Shown in pieces: positions 14,948-46,448 of a stretch of 64,000 nt of DNA. Within the stretch, counting starts at the first letter, position 1. Every line of letters begins with the position of its first letter. The notes beneath the pieces are model-generated. The model saw nothing but the letters and a program-made list of their open reading frames with translations. It searched no databases and was not told the DNA's origin. Source of the stretch: Actinoallomurus soli (lineage in GTDB: Bacteria; Actinomycetota; Actinomycetes; Streptosporangiales; Streptosporangiaceae); contig NZ_JAMXMV010000019.1 in the NCBI RefSeq assembly GCF_024055715.1, forward strand, positions 62,001 to 126,000. The letters are read 5' to 3'. The translations under genes and the position numbers were made by a program.

Positions 14948-15098
14948 TACGCACGGTCACTGATGAAACAACGCGGAAGAGTGAACACCGTGTCTTATCC
15001 GGCATGAGTCCCGATGCGCACAAAGGTCACTTTTCTCTCAGCTGCCTTATCACCGCGATGACAAGACTCACCGTGGTGAATATGGCCTTATAGGTCGA
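14948..15098. promoter_or_regulatory. Divergent promoter region between PKS and NRPS operons
   Basis: The 151-bp gap separates the minus-strand PKS-CCR operon from the plus-strand MFS-NRPS operon, so it should hold promoters for both. I see AT-richer patches (around 14994-14999, 15043-15049 and 15083-15092), two direct copies of GCCTTAT about 42 bp apart, and a loose TCACC/GGTGA dyad. I could not fix a convincing -35/-10 pair or a known regulator site. Confidence 0.45.
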
Positions 15099-16745
15099 AT
15101 GACCCGCACGCGACATGGATGGACGCTCACTGTGATCGCGGTCGCCGGGTTCATGACCACACTGGACAACACGGTCGTGAACGTCGCGCTGCCGTCGATC
15201 CAGCGTGACCTGCACATCTCCCTGTCCGCCCTGGAATGGGTCGCGACGTCGTACATCCTGATCTTCGCGAGCGTCATGCTCGCCGGCGGCCGCATGGCCG
15301 ACGTGTACGGCCGCAAGCGGATCTTCCTGATCGGCCTGACCGTCTTCACGGCGGCGTCCGGGCTCGCCGGGCTGGCCGGAAGCGCCGAGACGCTGATCGC
15401 CGCCCGCGTCGTCCAAGGCGCCGGCGGCGCACTGGTCATCCCGGCGGGGCTGGCACTCGTCACCGTCGGCCGTACCGAGCGGGAACAGGCGCGGGGCACC
15501 GTCGTCTGGGTCGGCTCGGCCGCGCTCGCGCTCGCCCTCGGCCCGGTGGCCGGCGGGTACATCGCCCAGCACTGGGCCTGGAACTGGATCTTCCTCATCA
15601 ACCTCGCGCCCGGCCTCGCCGTCGTGCTGCTGGGCGTGTTCGTGATCCCGGAGTCGCGGGACACCACCGCGGACGGCGTCGACCTGCCCGGCATGCTCGC
15701 CTCCGGGACCCTGCTGTTCGCCGTCACGTACGCGCTGAACGAGGTCGCCTCCCACGGGTGGGGCAGCGGCATGGTGCTCGGGGCGTTCGCGCTGGCCGCC
15801 GTGGCGCTCGTCGCGCTGGTCACGGTCGAGCGGTGGGCGCACACGCCGATGATCGACCTGGTGTTCTTCCGCAGCCGGGCGTTCACGGGCGGGGTCGCGG
15901 TGCAGATCCTGTGGGGGGTCGGCTTCAACGGCGTGCTGTTCTACGCCTCGCTGTTCCTGCAGCAGGTGCTGCGGTTCTCCCCGACGAAGACCGGCTCGGT
16001 GTTCCTGCCGCCGGCCGTCGTGATCGCCGCCCTGACGCCGGTGTCGTTCTGGGTGGGCCGCAGGATCGGCGCCCGCTCGACGATCGCCTGGGGCCTGTTC
16101 CTCATGGCCGCCGGGATGGCGGCGTTCGCGCTGCTGCGGCCCGGGGACGGCTACGCCGACCTGCTGCCCGGCGTGGCTCTGATCGGTGTCGGCTCCGCGC
16201 TGAACATGCCGCTCACCGGTTACGTCCTGACGTCGATCCCCGAGGAACGTTCCGGCGTCGCGGGCGGCATCCTCAGCGTCGGCCGCGAGGTCTCCGGGGC
16301 CTTCGGCATCGCGATCATCGGCGTCATCATCTCCGCGCGGCAGCGGTCCGAACTCGCGTCCGGGAAGGGGCACGCCACCGCGTTCCAGCACGCCACCTCG
16401 GCCGGGCTGCTGTGCGGCGCCGGCCTGGTCTGCCTCGGCGCGCTCATCGCCTTCGCCACGCTGCCGCCCCGCCCGCGCCGCGCCCGGCACGCCCGCCCGT
16501 ACGGCCCGGTCGGGACCGCGGACGCCGACGCTCTGGGCACGGCCGCCGACGTCCGGAACGCGCTCGCCGACGTCACGCCGGCCCCCGAGCCGGCGGCACG
16601 CCCGGGCCGGGGCGAGGTCCCCGACGTCGCGGGCGCCCCGGAGCCGGCGGCACGCCGGGGCCCGGGTGAAATCCCCGGCGTCGCGGGCACGCCGGAACGG
16701 CGGCCGCTGCGGGCCTGGTCACCGCCTGCCGAGAGCGTGCGGTGA
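15099..16745 (+). CDS. MFS drug transporter, DHA2 (14-TMS) family
   Basis: This encodes 548 residues, and the pattern of about 14 hydrophobic segments fits the EmrB/QacA DHA2 family of proton-driven exporters. Early family motifs are DNTVVNVALPSIQ in helix 1 and GRMADVYGRKRIF (motif A). Motif C is ALGPVAGGYIAQ, followed by WNWIFLINLAPG. It is the first gene of the NRPS operon and overlaps the glycosyltransferase start by 4 bp (GTGA), so it probably exports the lipopeptide or gives self-protection. The C-terminal tail of about 70 residues is low-complexity and contains two copies of a roughly 19-residue unit (EPAARPGRGEVPDVAG and EPAARRGPGEIPGVAG), which is not part of the family fold. The ATG at 15099 has only a weak ribosome-binding site. 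Confidence 0.92.
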   Translation: MTRTRHGWTLTVIAVAGFMTTLDNTVVNVALPSIQRDLHISLSALEWVATSYILIFASVMLAGGRMADVYGRKRIFLIGLTVFTAASGLAGLAGSAETLIAARVVQGAGGALVIPAGLALVTVGRTEREQARGTVVWVGSAALALALGPVAGGYIAQHWAWNWIFLINLAPGLAVVLLGVFVIPESRDTTADGVDLPGMLASGTLLFAVTYALNEVASHGWGSGMVLGAFALAAVALVALVTVERWAHTPMIDLVFFRSRAFTGGVAVQILWGVGFNGVLFYASLFLQQVLRFSPTKTGSVFLPPAVVIAALTPVSFWVGRRIGARSTIAWGLFLMAAGMAAFALLRPGDGYADLLPGVALIGVGSALNMPLTGYVLTSIPEERSGVAGGILSVGREVSGAFGIAIIGVIISARQRSELASGKGHATAFQHATSAGLLCGAGLVCLGALIAFATLPPRPRRARHARPYGPVGTADADALGTAADVRNALADVTPAPEPAARPGRGEVPDVAGAPEPAARRGPGEIPGVAGTPERRPLRAWSPPAESVR

Positions 16746-18046
16746 CCGGGGTGCGGCGCGACATCGTCATCTTCGCGGCCGGCTCGCGGGGCGACGTCCA
16801 GCCCTGCGTCGCGCTCGGCCGGGGCCTGGCCGAGCGCGGCCACGGCGTCCGGCTCATCGTCGCGGCCGGCCACGAGCCCCTCGCCGCCGGGCTGGACACC
16901 TCCGTCCTGTCCGTCGACCCGGCCCGGCTCCTGGAGACCGACGAGGTCCGCGAGTGGCTGCGGAACGGCCGTAACCCGCTCGGCTTCGTCGCGGGGTTCC
17001 GGCGCGTGATCCGGCCGATGGCCGAGATGCTGCTCGGCGAGATCCTGGCCGGCTGCAAGGACGCCGACCTGCTGATCTTCCCGACGCTGGGCTTCGTCGG
17101 GCACCACCTCGCCGAGTACCTCGGCATCGACGACGCGCTGATCCACTTCCAGCCCAGCCAGCCGACCAGCGCCTTCCCGCACCCGCTGGTGTCCCGGGCG
17201 TACGGCGCGAACCGGCTGAGCTACCACCTGGTGGAACAGCTCGCCTGGCAGCTCTCCCGGCCCTTCCTCAACACCTGGCGGCGCGACACGCTCGCGCTGC
17301 CGAAACTCCCCCTGGGCGGCCCGATCCGCACCGTACGGGACGTTCCGGTGCTGGCCTGCTTCAGCGAGGCCGTCGTGCCCCGGCCGCCGGACTGGCCCTC
17401 CCACGTCCACGTCACGGGGTACTGGTTCCTGGACGAGCCCTCGTGGACGCCGGGCCCGCGGCTCGCCGACTTCCTCGCCGCCGGGCCGCCGCCGGTCTAC
17501 GTGGGGTTCGGCAGCATGACGCCGCCGCACCCCGAGGCGATGGCCGCGACGGTACGGGCGGCGCTGCGCGCCGCGGGCGTGCGCGGGATCCTCGCGTTCG
17601 GGGACGACGGGGCGGGCGACGACGACGTCCTGGTGGTCGGGGACGTGCCGCACTCATGGCTGTTCCCCCGGATGCTGGCGGCCGTGCACCACGGCGGCGC
17701 GGGCACCACCGCCGCCGCGCTGCGGGCCGGGATCCCCGCCGTCGTCTGCCCGTTCTTCGGCGACCAGACGTTCTGGGGCGGCCGGGTGGCGGCGCTCGGC
17801 GCCGGTCCCGCCCCGCTGCCGATCAGGAGGCTCGCACCGGAGCCGCTCACCGCGCGGATCACGGCGGCCGTGGGCGACGAACGGATGCGCCGCCGTGCGG
17901 CGGACCTGGGCCGGCGGATCGCGGCGGAGGACGGTGTCGCCCGCGCCTGCGCCGCGCTGGAGAACGCCCACGGAGCCGGGGCGGCCCGACGCGTTGGAGA
18001 CGGCCTGGGGGCGGCCGGAAACCATGGAAACGGGGACGATCGATGA
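16742..18046 (+). CDS. Glycosyltransferase, GT1 / sterol-glucosyltransferase-like
   Basis: This encodes 434 residues of the GT-B fold. The N-terminal domain opens with IVIFAAGSRGDVQPCVALGRGL, typical of GT1 enzymes such as sterol 3-beta-glucosyltransferases and the glycopeptidolipid rhamnosyltransferases. The C-terminal donor-binding signature is VHHGGAGTTAAALRAGIPAV, then PFFGDQTFWGGRVAALG. It should transfer a sugar from a nucleotide donor to a hydroxyl of a lipid or peptide. It overlaps the MFS gene by GTGA and the FAAL gene by ATGA, so it is translationally coupled inside the biosynthetic operon; a role in glycosylating the lipopeptide (Thr, Ser or hydroxy-acyl group) is the natural inference. 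No deoxysugar pathway genes lie in the window, so the donor probably comes from general metabolism. Confidence 0.88.
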   Translation: MTGVRRDIVIFAAGSRGDVQPCVALGRGLAERGHGVRLIVAAGHEPLAAGLDTSVLSVDPARLLETDEVREWLRNGRNPLGFVAGFRRVIRPMAEMLLGEILAGCKDADLLIFPTLGFVGHHLAEYLGIDDALIHFQPSQPTSAFPHPLVSRAYGANRLSYHLVEQLAWQLSRPFLNTWRRDTLALPKLPLGGPIRTVRDVPVLACFSEAVVPRPPDWPSHVHVTGYWFLDEPSWTPGPRLADFLAAGPPPVYVGFGSMTPPHPEAMAATVRAALRAAGVRGILAFGDDGAGDDDVLVVGDVPHSWLFPRMLAAVHHGGAGTTAAALRAGIPAVVCPFFGDQTFWGGRVAALGAGPAPLPIRRLAPEPLTARITAAVGDERMRRRAADLGRRIAAEDGVARACAALENAHGAGAARRVGDGLGAAGNHGNGDDR

Positions 18047-19773
18047 CGAGCTTCGTGCACCACCTGCGGGCCCAGGTCGCGCGCCACGGCGACGACCGCT
18101 GGTACGCGCTGGTCGACGAGCACAAGGGCGAGCTCGTCGAGCTCGAACGCGCGACGTTCGCGGAGCTGGACGGCCGCGCGCGGTCGGCGGGCGCGTGGCT
18201 CGCCGCCGCCGGCCTGGACGGTGAGGCCGCGCTGCTGCTCTACCCGACCGGGCTGGAGTTCCTCCGCGTCTTCCTCGGCTGCCTGTACTCGCGGGTCATC
18301 GCCGTGCCGTCGCCGCTGCCGTCCACCGACCCGCGCGCGCTCGAACGCGCGGAGGGCATCATCAAGGACGCCGACATCCGGATGGTCCTCACCGACACGG
18401 CGAACGCGCCGATGCTCACCTCCTGGCTGCGCGAGAGCGGGCTGGACGGCCGGGTGACGTGCGTGGCCACCGACGCCGCCGCGATGCCGGACCCCGACGC
18501 GTGGGAGCCGCCGGAGCCGGAGCCGGGCACCCCCGCCTACCTGCAGTACACCTCCGGCTCCACGAGCGAACCGCGCGGCGTCCTGCTGTCCCACGGCAAC
18601 CTGCTGCACAACTCCGCGCAGATCTACACGATCCTCGGCCGCCCCGAGGACGGGATCGGCGCGGGCTGGCTGCCGCACTACCACGACATGGGACTCGTCG
18701 GCCTGCTCCTCCAGCCGCTGTACGCGGGCGGCAGCCTGGCGTTCGCCTCGCCCGTGTCGTTCGTGATGAGACCGGCGCTGTGGCCGCGAATGATCAGCCG
18801 GTACCGCGCCCAGTACACCGTCGCGCCGAACTTCGCCTACGAATGGCTGGTGCGCGGGGTCAAGGACGAGCAGCTCACCGGCCTGGACCTGTCCTCGCTC
18901 ACCTGGGCGCTCAACGGCGCCGAGCCCGTCCGTACGTCGACGCTGGAGAAGGTCGTCCGGCGGTTCGGCGAGGTGGGGTTCCGGCGGGGGGCCTGGGCGC
19001 CGGGCTACGGGATGGCCGAGGCGACGCTGCTGGTCACCGGCACCGAGCGCGGCCGTGGCCCGGTCGTCGGCCGGTTCGACCCGGCCGCGTTGGAACAGGA
19101 CCGCGCCGAGCCCGCCGCGGAGGGAGTGGAGCTGGTCGGGTGCGGGCGGCCGATCGACCTGACGGTGCGGATCGTCCACCCCGAGTCGGCCGAATCGCTG
19201 CCCGACGGCCGGATCGGCGAGATCTGGGTCGCGGGCGGCAGCATCGCCCTCGGGTACCGGCAGCGCGCCGAGGCGACCGAGGAGACCTTCCGGGCGCGCC
19301 TGGCCACCGGAGAGGGGCCGTTCCTGCGCACCGGGGACCTCGGGTTCGTCCACGACGGCGAGCTGTACGTCACCGGACGTCTGAAGGACCTGATCATCGT
19401 CAACGGCCGGAACATCTATCCACAGGATGTGGAAGAGGCGAGCCGGGACGTCCACCCCGCCGCCCGCGCCGCCGCCGCGTTCGGCGTGGAGGCCGGGCGC
19501 GAGCACGTCGTCCTCGTCCAGGAGGTACGGCCCAAGGACCTGGGCGAGCTCACCTACGCGGACCTCGCCCGGCGGATCAAGGGGGAGCTGGCCCGTGCGT
19601 TCGGGCTGCCCTCGATGAACGTCGTCCTCGTCCAGCGCGGCGGCGTCGGCAAGACCACCAGCGGCAAGATCCAGCGGCGGCGGATGCGCGAGACGTTCCT
19701 GGCGGGCCGGATCGCCCCCCTCCACACCGAACTCGAACCGGAGCTGCGCGCCCTCATCCCCACCGGTGAATGA
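18043..19773 (+). CDS. Fatty acyl-AMP ligase (FAAL) for lipoinitiation
   Basis: This encodes 576 residues of the adenylate-forming superfamily. Core motifs are YLQYTSGSTSEPRGV, GWLPHYHDMGLVG, APNFAYEW, ALNGAEPVR, GYGMAEATLLV, FLRTGDLGFV and GRLKDLIIVNGRNIYPQDVE, with the C-terminal Lys region GKTTSGKIQRRR. The FAAL-type HYHDMG and NIYPQDVE motifs point to an enzyme that passes the acyl-AMP to a carrier protein rather than to CoA. It is followed by a stand-alone ACP and then by an NRPS that begins with a condensation domain, the classic arrangement for N-acylating a lipopeptide. The ATG at 18043 overlaps the glycosyltransferase stop (ATGA). Chain length and substituents of the acid are not readable; the PKS product is one candidate. 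Confidence 0.94.
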   Translation: MTSFVHHLRAQVARHGDDRWYALVDEHKGELVELERATFAELDGRARSAGAWLAAAGLDGEAALLLYPTGLEFLRVFLGCLYSRVIAVPSPLPSTDPRALERAEGIIKDADIRMVLTDTANAPMLTSWLRESGLDGRVTCVATDAAAMPDPDAWEPPEPEPGTPAYLQYTSGSTSEPRGVLLSHGNLLHNSAQIYTILGRPEDGIGAGWLPHYHDMGLVGLLLQPLYAGGSLAFASPVSFVMRPALWPRMISRYRAQYTVAPNFAYEWLVRGVKDEQLTGLDLSSLTWALNGAEPVRTSTLEKVVRRFGEVGFRRGAWAPGYGMAEATLLVTGTERGRGPVVGRFDPAALEQDRAEPAAEGVELVGCGRPIDLTVRIVHPESAESLPDGRIGEIWVAGGSIALGYRQRAEATEETFRARLATGEGPFLRTGDLGFVHDGELYVTGRLKDLIIVNGRNIYPQDVEEASRDVHPAARAAAAFGVEAGREHVVLVQEVRPKDLGELTYADLARRIKGELARAFGLPSMNVVLVQRGGVGKTTSGKIQRRRMRETFLAGRIAPLHTELEPELRALIPTGE

Positions 19774-19829
19774 CGCCCGCCGACCGGCCGGGCTCCCCCG
19801 CACCCGGCGCACGACTCTACGGAGGCCCC

Positions 19830-20156
19830 ATGCCCAGTGAGACGCTCATCCGCGACTGGCTGATCGAGCGCGTCGCCGAGTACCTCGAACGCTCCCCCGC
19901 CGACATCGACCCGTCGGCGATGCTCGCCGAGTACGGCATGGACTCGGTGTACGCGATCAGCCTGTGCGGCGACATCGAGGCGGAGTACGACCTGGACGTC
20001 GAGCCGACCCTCGCCTGGACCCACCCCACCATCGACGCCATCGCCGCCCACCTCGGCGAACGCGTCGGCGACCACCCCGCCCCCGACTCTGTTCCCCCCG
20101 ACCAACCGACCCCGACCCACCTCCCGGCCCACCCCGACCAACCGACCCCGGCCTGA
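19830..20156 (+). CDS. Stand-alone acyl carrier protein
   Basis: This encodes a 108-residue ACP. The phosphopantetheine attachment serine lies in EYGMDSVYAISL, near residue 38, followed by the usual helix III region (EPTLAWTHPTIDAIAAHL). It should carry the acyl chain from the FAAL to the first condensation domain of NRPS1. The start at 19830 is supported by GGAGG at 19821-19825; an ATG at 19770 that overlaps the FAAL stop would add 20 residues without ACP similarity. The last 25 residues are Pro-rich, with two copies of DQPTP, probably a flexible docking tail. It lies 6 bp before NRPS1. Confidence 0.93.
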   Translation: MPSETLIRDWLIERVAEYLERSPADIDPSAMLAEYGMDSVYAISLCGDIEAEYDLDVEPTLAWTHPTIDAIAAHLGERVGDHPAPDSVPPDQPTPTHLPAHPDQPTPA

Positions 20157-20162
20157 CCCTCC

Positions 20163-41742
<21,580 letters not shown>

Positions 41743-41746
<4 letters not shown>

Positions 41747-41806
41747 GCACCGGACGCGGGCGGCGGGAGGATCTGTGACGACCGGACGCGGGCGGCTGGA
41801 GGACGT
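41743..41806 (+). repeat. 32-bp tandem duplication at the NRPS2/NRPS3 junction
   Basis: Units 41743-41774 and 41775-41806 match at 27 of 32 positions, and each begins with GTG followed by an A. The first GTG overlaps the NRPS2 stop as GTGA but opens a frame of only 11 codons that ends at the second unit. The second GTG starts NRPS3. The duplication moved the working start codon 32 bp away from the upstream stop codon. Confidence 0.85.
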
Positions 41807-44800
41807 CCTGCCGCTGTCCCCGCTCCAGCAGGGGCTGTACTTCCACGCCGCGCTGGACGACCGGGACCTGTACGCGACGCAGCTCGTGCTCGACCTGGAG
41901 GGCCCCCTGGACGTCGCCGCGCTGAAGCGCGCCGCGTCCGCGCTGCTCGCCCGGCACGCGAACCTGCGCTGCGGCTTCCGGCAGCGCAAGAACGGCGAAC
42001 CGGTCCAGCTCGTCCACCGCGAGGTCGCCCTGCCTTGGGAGGAGGCGACCGGCGACCCCGGCGCCGTCGCCGAGCGGGAGCGCGCCCGGCCGTTCGACCT
42101 GGCGCGGCCGCCGCTGCTCCGGTTCACGCTGGTCCCCGGCGGGCCGGACCGGAACCGGCTCATCGTCACGAGCCACCACATCCTCCTGGACGGCTGGTCG
42201 ATGCCGGTCCTCGCGGAGGAGTTCTTCACGCTCTACCTCGGCGGCACGCTTCCTCCCGTCACGCCGTACAAGCGGTACCTGGAGTGGCTGGCCGGCCGGG
42301 ACCGTACGGCGGCCCGCGAGGCCTGGGCGAAGGCCCTCGACGGCGTCGAGGAGCCCACGCTGGTCGCACCGGCGACGGCGGCAGGGCCGCCGGTGCCGCC
42401 GCGCCGGGTCACCACCGAGGTCGCGCTGGACCTGTCGGCGGTCCGGCGGCACGGGCTCACCCCGAACACGCTGGTCCAGGGCGCGTGGGGGCTGCTGCTG
42501 TCCCGGCTGACCGGCCGCGACGACGTGGTGTTCGGGGCGGCGGTGTCCGGCCGTCCCCCGGAGATCCCCGGCGTCGGGCGGATGGTCGGGCTGTTCGTCA
42601 ACACGGTTCCGGTCCGGGTGCGGATCGACGAGGAGCGGTCCGTCGCGGCGCTGCTCACGCGGCTGCAGGACGAGCAGGCCGAGCTGTTCCCGCACCAGCA
42701 CGCCGGGCTGACCGAGATCAGCCGGACGCCGCTGTTCGACACGATGACCGCGTTCGAGAACTATCCACAGCCTGGGGATATCGCGCTCGGCGACGTACGA
42801 CTGACCCGTGTGGATCTCTTCGACGCGACGCACTACCCCCTCGCCCTGGTCGCCGCGCCGCTCGGCGGCGACCGGCTGTGGCTGCGGCTCGACCACCGGC
42901 CCGACGCGTACGACGACGCGGAGGCCGCGCTGCTGCTCGCCCGCGTCGAGCGGCTGCTGCGCGCGATGGCCGCGCGCCCCGACGCCCCCGTCGGCGACCT
43001 GGACATTCTGCTGCCCGGCGAACGCGACCGGATCCTGGGCGACTGGGCCGACGGCCCGCCCGCCGCGCCGCCCCGTACGCTGCCGGAGCTGGTCGGGACC
43101 TGGGTCGGGCGCACGCCCGACGCCCCCGCCGTGACCTGCGAGGACACGACGCTCACGTACGCGGAGCTGTGGGCGCGGGCCGGTGCGCTCGCCGGCGAGC
43201 TGACCGCGCTGGGCGTCGGCCCGGAGACGATCGTGGCGATCGCGCTGCCCCGGTCGGTGAACTTCGTCGTCTCCGCCCTGGGCGTGAGCCGGGCGGGTGG
43301 CGCGTACCTGCCGATCGACCCCGGCTATCCGCCGGACCGCGTCGCGTTCATGCTCGACGACGCCCGGCCCGCCTGCCTGATCGCCCCACCCGGCGTGCCG
43401 CTCCCGTACGACGGGCCGCGCCTGTCCCCGCCGGCGGCCGGGCGCGACGTCCGGACCCGGCCCGTACGGCCCGAGAACGCGGCGTACGTCATCTACACCT
43501 CCGGGTCGACCGGGCGGCCGAAGGGCGTGGTCGTCTCGCACGCGGGCCTGGCGAGCCTCGCCGCGACCGAGATCGAGGGGTTCGGCCTCGCGCCGGGCGA
43601 CCGTACGCTGCACTTCTCCTCGCCGAGCTTCGACGCCTCGGTGTTCGAGCTGCTGATGGGCCTCGCCTCGGGCGGGACCGTGACGATCGTGCCCCCGGAC
43701 GTGTACGGCGGCGAGGCCCTCCGCGACGTGCTCCGGGAGGTGACGCACGGCTTCGTCGCCCCGGCCGTGCTCGCGGGCCTCGACGCCGACGGCCCGGCGA
43801 ACCCGCGCACCCTCGTCGTCGGCGGCGAGTCCTGCCCGCCCGGCCTCGTCGAACGCTGGGCGCCCGGCCGCCGGATGATCAACGCGTACGGGCCGACGGA
43901 GACCACCGTCGCCGCGACGATGAGCGCGCCGCTCACCGGCGACGCCACGACGATCGGCCTGCCCATCACCGGCGCGCGGGTGTACGTGCTCGACGGGCGG
44001 CTGCGGCCCGTCCCGCCCGGCGTGCCCGGTGAGCTGTACGTCGCCGGGATCGGCCTGGCCCGCGGCTACCTGAACCGGCCCGCACCGACCGCCGAGCGCT
44101 TCGTCGCCGGCCCGTTCGGGCCGGGCCGGATGTACCGGACCGGGGACCTCGTCCGGCGGCGGGCCGACGGCCGCCTGGAGTACCTCGGCCGTACGGACGC
44201 GCAGGTCAAGGTGCGCGGCTTCCGGATCGAGCCCGGTGAGATCGAGGCGGTGCTCGCCGGGCAGGACGGCGTCGGGCGGGCCGCCGTCGTCGTCCGCGAG
44301 GATCGGCCGGGCGACCGGCGCCTCGTCGCGTACGTCACCGGCGACGCCGACCCGGCCGAGCTGCGGCGGGCGGCGGCGCGGACCCTCCCCGGCCACCTGG
44401 TCCCCTCCGCCGTCGTCGTCCTGGACGCCCTCCCGCTCGGCCCGAGCGGCAAGCTCGACCGCGCGGCGCTGCCCGCGCCGGAGGTCTCCGGGGTTTCCCG
44501 GCCGCCGCTGGGGCCGCTGGAGGAGGTCCTGTGCGGCCTGTTCGCCGAGGTCCTGGGCCTGGACCGGGTCGGGGTCGAGGACGGGTTCTTCGAGCTCGGC
44601 GGCGACTCCCTGCTCGCCACCCGCCTGGCCGGCCGGGTCCGCGCCGAGCTGGGCGCCGACCTGCCGGTCCGTACCGTGTTCGAGGCGCCGACCGTCGCGG
44701 CGCTCGCCGGCCGCCTCGACGCGGCGCCCGCCGGCGGGACCGCGCCGCTCGACGTGCTCCTGCCGCTGCGCGCGCGGGGCGACCGGCCGCCGCTGTTCTG

Positions 44801-45482
44801 CGTGCACCCCGCCGTCGGCGTGGCCTGGTCGTACGCCGGGCTGCTGCGCCACCTGCCGGACCGGCCGGTGTACGGCCTGCAGGCCCGCGGCATCGCCCGC
44901 GACGAGGACCTGCCCGGATCGGTGGAGGAGATGGCCGCCGACTACGTCGCCGTCATCCGCGGCGTCCAGCCCCACGGCCCGTACCACCTGCTGGGCTGGT
45001 CGCTCGGCGGCCTGATCGCGCACGCCATGGCCGTACGGCTGCGGGCCGGCGGCGAACAGGTCGCCCTCCTCGCGCTCCTGGACGCCTACCCCCTCGACGG
45101 CGACCCGGATGCCGAGGTGCCGCTGCCCGACCTGCTGCGCGACCTCGGGTTCGCGGTGCCCGAGGAGGTGACGGCGGAGGACGTCGCCGGTCTCCTGGAG
45201 GGCAGCGCGCTCGGCGGGATCGACGTCCACCGCCTGGAGGGCCTCTACCGCGCCTACCTGAACGCCCTGCGCAACGGGCGGCGGTTCGTTCCCGGACGGT
45301 TCGACGGGGACCTGCTGCTGTTCACCGCCGCGCGCAACACCGAGGCGCCGCCCGCCGACGTGTGGGCGCCGTACGCCGCCCGCGTCGAGCCGTACGCGGT
45401 CGACTGCGCGCACACCGAGATGGCCGATCCCGGCCCACTGGCCCACATCGCCGCGAAGTTGAAGGAGAGTCTGGATCCATGA
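41775..45482 (+). CDS. NRPS, module 7 with thioesterase: C-A-PCP-TE
   Basis: This encodes 1235 residues. C7 begins with [19 protein letters not shown] and has HHILLDG; like C4 it follows an E domain, so it should accept a D-residue. A7 reads DAFFVGAVAK by eye; Phe at the fourth position and the DAF opening suggest a hydrophobic aliphatic residue, but there is no exact match that I know. PCP7 has S945. The TE (about 1007-1232) has S1076 in GWSLGG, an Asp in LLDAYPLDG and a His in CAHTEM; it releases the seven-residue chain by hydrolysis or macrocyclisation, and Thr1 or Ser3/Ser4 hydroxyls would be possible ring-closing nucleophiles. I chose the GTG at 41775 because GGGAGG lies 4 nt upstream and the C-domain motif begins 9 codons later. 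The stop overlaps the mbtH-like ATG (ATGA). Confidence 0.94.
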   Translation: MTTGRGRLEDVLPLSPLQQGLYFHAALDDRDLYATQLVLDLEGPLDVAALKRAASALLARHANLRCGFRQRKNGEPVQLVHREVALPWEEATGDPGAVAERERARPFDLARPPLLRFTLVPGGPDRNRLIVTSHHILLDGWSMPVLAEEFFTLYLGGTLPPVTPYKRYLEWLAGRDRTAAREAWAKALDGVEEPTLVAPATAAGPPVPPRRVTTEVALDLSAVRRHGLTPNTLVQGAWGLLLSRLTGRDDVVFGAAVSGRPPEIPGVGRMVGLFVNTVPVRVRIDEERSVAALLTRLQDEQAELFPHQHAGLTEISRTPLFDTMTAFENYPQPGDIALGDVRLTRVDLFDATHYPLALVAAPLGGDRLWLRLDHRPDAYDDAEAALLLARVERLLRAMAARPDAPVGDLDILLPGERDRILGDWADGPPAAPPRTLPELVGTWVGRTPDAPAVTCEDTTLTYAELWARAGALAGELTALGVGPETIVAIALPRSVNFVVSALGVSRAGGAYLPIDPGYPPDRVAFMLDDARPACLIAPPGVPLPYDGPRLSPPAAGRDVRTRPVRPENAAYVIYTSGSTGRPKGVVVSHAGLASLAATEIEGFGLAPGDRTLHFSSPSFDASVFELLMGLASGGTVTIVPPDVYGGEALRDVLREVTHGFVAPAVLAGLDADGPANPRTLVVGGESCPPGLVERWAPGRRMINAYGPTETTVAATMSAPLTGDATTIGLPITGARVYVLDGRLRPVPPGVPGELYVAGIGLARGYLNRPAPTAERFVAGPFGPGRMYRTGDLVRRRADGRLEYLGRTDAQVKVRGFRIEPGEIEAVLAGQDGVGRAAVVVREDRPGDRRLVAYVTGDADPAELRRAAARTLPGHLVPSAVVVLDALPLGPSGKLDRAALPAPEVSGVSRPPLGPLEEVLCGLFAEVLGLDRVGVEDGFFELGGDSLLATRLAGRVRAELGADLPVRTVFEAPTVAALAGRLDAAPAGGTAPLDVLLPLRARGDRPPLFCVHPAVGVAWSYAGLLRHLPDRPVYGLQARGIARDEDLPGSVEEMAADYVAVIRGVQPHGPYHLLGWSLGGLIAHAMAVRLRAGGEQVALLALLDAYPLDGDPDAEVPLPDLLRDLGFAVPEEVTAEDVAGLLEGSALGGIDVHRLEGLYRAYLNALRNGRRFVPGRFDGDLLLFTAARNTEAPPADVWAPYAARVEPYAVDCAHTEMADPGPLAHIAAKLKESLDP

Positions 45483-45700
45483 CCAACCCGTTCGAAGACC
45501 CCGACGGCCGGTACCTCGTCCTCGTCAACGAGGAGGGGCAGCACTCCCTGTGGCCGACGTTCGCCGACGTCCCCGCGGGATGGACCGTCGCGCACGGCGA
45601 GGACACCCGGCAGGCGTGCCTCGACTACGTCAACGAGCACTGGACCGACATGCGCCCGAAGAGCCTGATCGCGGCCATGGAACAGCACGAGAGGGGCTGA
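45479..45700 (+). CDS. MbtH-like protein
   Basis: This encodes 73 residues, the standard size. The signature is complete: [10 protein letters not shown], then VPAGW, then a Leu-containing spacer and NEHWTDMRP. MbtH-like proteins bind NRPS adenylation domains, often as solubility and activity partners, and are needed by many actinomycete NRPSs. The ATG at 45479 overlaps the NRPS3 stop (ATGA), with GAAGGAG upstream, so it is translated together with the synthetases. It is too short to be safely missed, and its position directly after the TE module fits its role. Confidence 0.97.
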   Translation: MTNPFEDPDGRYLVLVNEEGQHSLWPTFADVPAGWTVAHGEDTRQACLDYVNEHWTDMRPKSLIAAMEQHERG

Positions 45701-45701
45701 C

Positions 45702-46448
45702 GTGCCGGGCTGGATCCGCACCTTTCAGGCCCGGCCCGCCGCGGCCACGCGGCTGATCTGCTTCCCCCACGCGGGCGGGTCGGCGGCGTTCTACCGGCCC
45801 TGGGCCCTGGCGGCCACGGAGGTCGACGTCCGCATCGCGGAGTACCCCGGCCGGGCGGACCGGCTGTTCGAGCCCCTCGTCGACGACGCGGTCGAGGTCG
45901 CCCGCGCCGTCACGGAGGCGCTGCTGCCGCTGCTGGACCGACCGGTCGCGCTGTTCGGGCACAGCATGGGAGCGACCATCGCGTACGAGACGGCCCGCCT
46001 GCTGGCCGCGCGCGGCACCCCGCCGGCGCACCTGTTCGTCTCCGCCTCCCGCGCCCCCGGCGACCGCCCGGTCAAACCGGCCGGAGAGGTCTTCCACGAC
46101 AAGGACGACGACGTGCTCGTCGCCGAGCTGGTCCGGCTCGGCGGGACGGACGCGCAGGCTCTCGCCGACCCGCAACTGCGCGAACTCGTCCTCCCGTACA
46201 TCCGGAGCGACTTCCGGCTCCTGGAGAGTTACCGGCACGCGCCGGGCCCGCCCCTCGACGTCCCGATCACCGCCTTCACCGCGGACGCCGACCCGATCGT
46301 CACGCCCGCGCAGGCCGAACGCTGGGCCGAGGTCACCACCGGCGCGTTCGCGCTGCGGATCTACCCCGGCGACCACTTCTACCTGCTCCCGCACCGGGAC
46401 GCGCTGCTGGCGGCGATCCAGGAGGGTCTCGCCGGACGGGTCAGGTGA
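45702..46448 (+). CDS. Type II thioesterase
   Basis: This encodes 248 residues of the alpha/beta hydrolase fold. Type II TE features are LICFPHAGGSAAFYRPW near the start, GHSMGATIAYE with the nucleophile Ser, DPIVTPAQAERW and the catalytic His in GDHFYL. These stand-alone enzymes clear misloaded or stalled acyl groups from carrier domains and so restore blocked assembly lines. The GTG at 45702 lies 1 bp after the mbtH-like stop, with GAGAGGGG upstream. It is the last gene of the NRPS operon, and its 3' end overlaps the oppositely oriented lipoprotein gene by 8 bp. Confidence 0.94.
   Translation: MPGWIRTFQARPAAATRLICFPHAGGSAAFYRPWALAATEVDVRIAEYPGRADRLFEPLVDDAVEVARAVTEALLPLLDRPVALFGHSMGATIAYETARLLAARGTPPAHLFVSASRAPGDRPVKPAGEVFHDKDDDVLVAELVRLGGTDAQALADPQLRELVLPYIRSDFRLLESYRHAPGPPLDVPITAFTADADPIVTPAQAERWAEVTTGAFALRIYPGDHFYLLPHRDALLAAIQEGLAGRVR

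Noticed and set aside
17443-18042. Upstream extension of the FAAL reading frame
   Set aside because: The extension lies inside the glycosyltransferase gene in another frame; the FAAL motif pattern starts at 18043 with an ATGA overlap.
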